A stretch of DNA of 56,480 nt, from assembly GCF_025965855.1 (NCBI RefSeq), contig NZ_JAOPWB010000039.1, positions 1-56,480 on the forward strand. Reading direction: 5' to 3'. Both the position numbers and the translations under genes were made by a program. Below the pieces are notes generated by a model. That model searched no databases, had not been told where the DNA came from, and worked only from the letters and a program-made list of their open reading frames with translations. Source of the DNA: Mycobacterium sp. (GTDB lineage Bacteria > Actinomycetota > Actinomycetes > Mycobacteriales > Mycobacteriaceae). Below, piece by piece: positions 55,847 to 56,480 of the stretch (position 1 is the stretch's first letter; each line of letters starts with the position of its first letter).

Positions 55847-56480
55847 GCGGCCTGCCGCGTATCGGCCTCGCGGTCTCGGGTGGCGGCTTCCGCGCCACCG
55901 CGTTCGGCTTGGGGTGCCTACGCGCGTTGCGCGACCTCGATTTGCTTCAATCTGTCCGCGTCGTCTCGGGTATCAGCGGCGGAAGCCTGTTAGCAGCCAT
56001 GTGGGCGTACGGCCCGAGTGACTTCACCGAATTCGACGCATCCGTGGCAAGCATGCTTGGCACCAATCTGCAGTGCGAATTAGCCAGGAGAACCTTCACC
56101 CCGGCGGCGATCACCCGCAATCTCACCAGTCTCGCGGTCTCGGCGACCACGGGCCGGCCGCGCAGACACAACCGCACCGACAGCCTGGTTGCCGCCCTTA
56201 GCGCTCGAGAGTTCGGCCAGCGGACCATGAGCGAGGTGACGCACCCTGGCCTGGCCACCGTGATATCGGCGACCGACATGGCGTCGGGCAACGCCGTGCG
56301 CTTCGGCAGCGCAGCCAGTTCATGTTCTGCATACGGCGAAATCACCAATCCCGTAACGGTCGCCGAAGCCGTCGCCGCATCCGCTGCGTTCCCGGTACTG
56401 CTGCCCGCTCTGTGCCGCGACTTCCAATTCCGTGACAGCGCAGGCGCTCTCACCACCAGGACTGTGACGATGACCGACGG
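55843..56480 (+). CDS. Patatin-like phospholipase (3' end cut by window edge)
   Basis: 212 complete codons before the edge. Residues 7-17 IGLAVSGGGFR form the glycine-rich oxyanion loop, GISGGSLLAAMW (43-54) the nucleophile elbow with Ser45, and the last complete codon is Asp212 in TMTDG, the expected dyad Asp of the D-G-G/A motif. Patatin-like lipases attack membrane phospholipids; as CBASS effectors (CapV type) they are activated by cyclic nucleotides. ATG 55843 overlaps the JAB stop as ATGA, so it belongs to this operon. It is the likely killing effector. What follows it is outside the window. Confidence 0.88.
   Translation, partial: MSGLPRIGLAVSGGGFRATAFGLGCLRALRDLDLLQSVRVVSGISGGSLLAAMWAYGPSDFTEFDASVASMLGTNLQCELARRTFTPAAITRNLTSLAVSATTGRPRRHNRTDSLVAALSAREFGQRTMSEVTHPGLATVISATDMASGNAVRFGSAASSCSAYGEITNPVTVAEAVAASAAFPVLLPALCRDFQFRDSAGALTTRTVTMTD

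Noticed and set aside
55300..56021. Continuation of the E1 frame as the real C-terminus of the E2-E1 protein
   Set aside because: The residues are Arg/Ser-rich and unlike any domain, while the other frame holds a complete JAB motif and then the patatin start.
52075..56480. Straight assignment to type II CBASS
   Set aside because: No CD-NTase is visible and an MBL leads the operon; calling it CBASS would go beyond the window.

Overview
The window is GC-rich, densely packed chromosomal DNA of a slow-growing Mycobacterium that is not M. tuberculosis. For most of its length (about 1-44 kb) gene order and protein identity follow the M. tuberculosis Rv0867c-Rv0914c segment: rpfA, moaD2, moaA2, cspB, fadE10, an Rv0876c-type permease, Rv0877-Rv0883c (MarR, SpoU methylase, sepH), serC, an AurF-like oxygenase, fprB, citA, gltA2, Rv0897c/Rv0898c, ompA-arfB-arfC, prrBA, accD3, echA6, Rv0906, Rv0907, ctpE, the Rv0909/Rv0910 pair, Rv0911, Rv0912, Rv0913c and Rv0914c. 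Differences include a glutathionyl-hydroquinone reductase-like gene and a DUF559-type endonuclease after fadE10, pdxH between citA and gltA2, a divergent FAD-monooxygenase/TetR pair between prrA and accD3, a decayed methyltransferase-like gene beside Rv0907, and no PE/PPE genes.

The backbone is mostly housekeeping: molybdenum cofactor (moaA2, moaD2), serine and vitamin B6 (serC, pdxH), citrate synthases (gltA2, citA), lipid metabolism (fadE10, accD3, echA6, thiolase), ferredoxin reduction (fprB), cell division (sepH), envelope and acid response (ompA operon), and two-component control (prrBA). rpfA has a c-di-AMP (ydaO-type) riboswitch leader and a CRP-like site. Two families of long inverted repeats act as bidirectional terminators between convergent genes. 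Three convergent pairs instead share a 4-bp stop overlap.

From about 44 kb the window becomes accessory: an MHS-type permease, a secreted DUF4185 protein, a DUF732 protein, and a second divergent FAD-monooxygenase/TetR cassette (48.9-51.3 kb) bracketed by copies of a 23-bp repeat. Next to it lies the 3' half of a tRNA-Arg(CCU) gene with a damaged T-loop, a typical integration scar, then a gene-poor 0.7 kb with two near-identical perfect or near-perfect palindromes.

The most interesting region is the right end (52.1-56.5 kb). It is a tightly overlapping operon encoding a ComEC-type metallo-beta-lactamase-fold protein, a ubiquitin-conjugation-like E2-E1 protein, a JAB/JAMM isopeptidase in a shifted frame right after the E1, and a patatin-like phospholipase cut by the window edge. 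This looks like a nucleotide- or ubiquitin-like-modification antiviral system with a membrane-attacking effector, related to but not identical with type II CBASS. No cyclase or ubiquitin-like gene is visible; either could lie beyond the right edge.

Three genes (ctpE, the methyltransferase-like gene, E2-E1/JAB) are each broken by a change equivalent to loss of one base in or next to a short G/C run. Consensus errors must therefore be excluded before calling them pseudogenes or programmed frameshifts.
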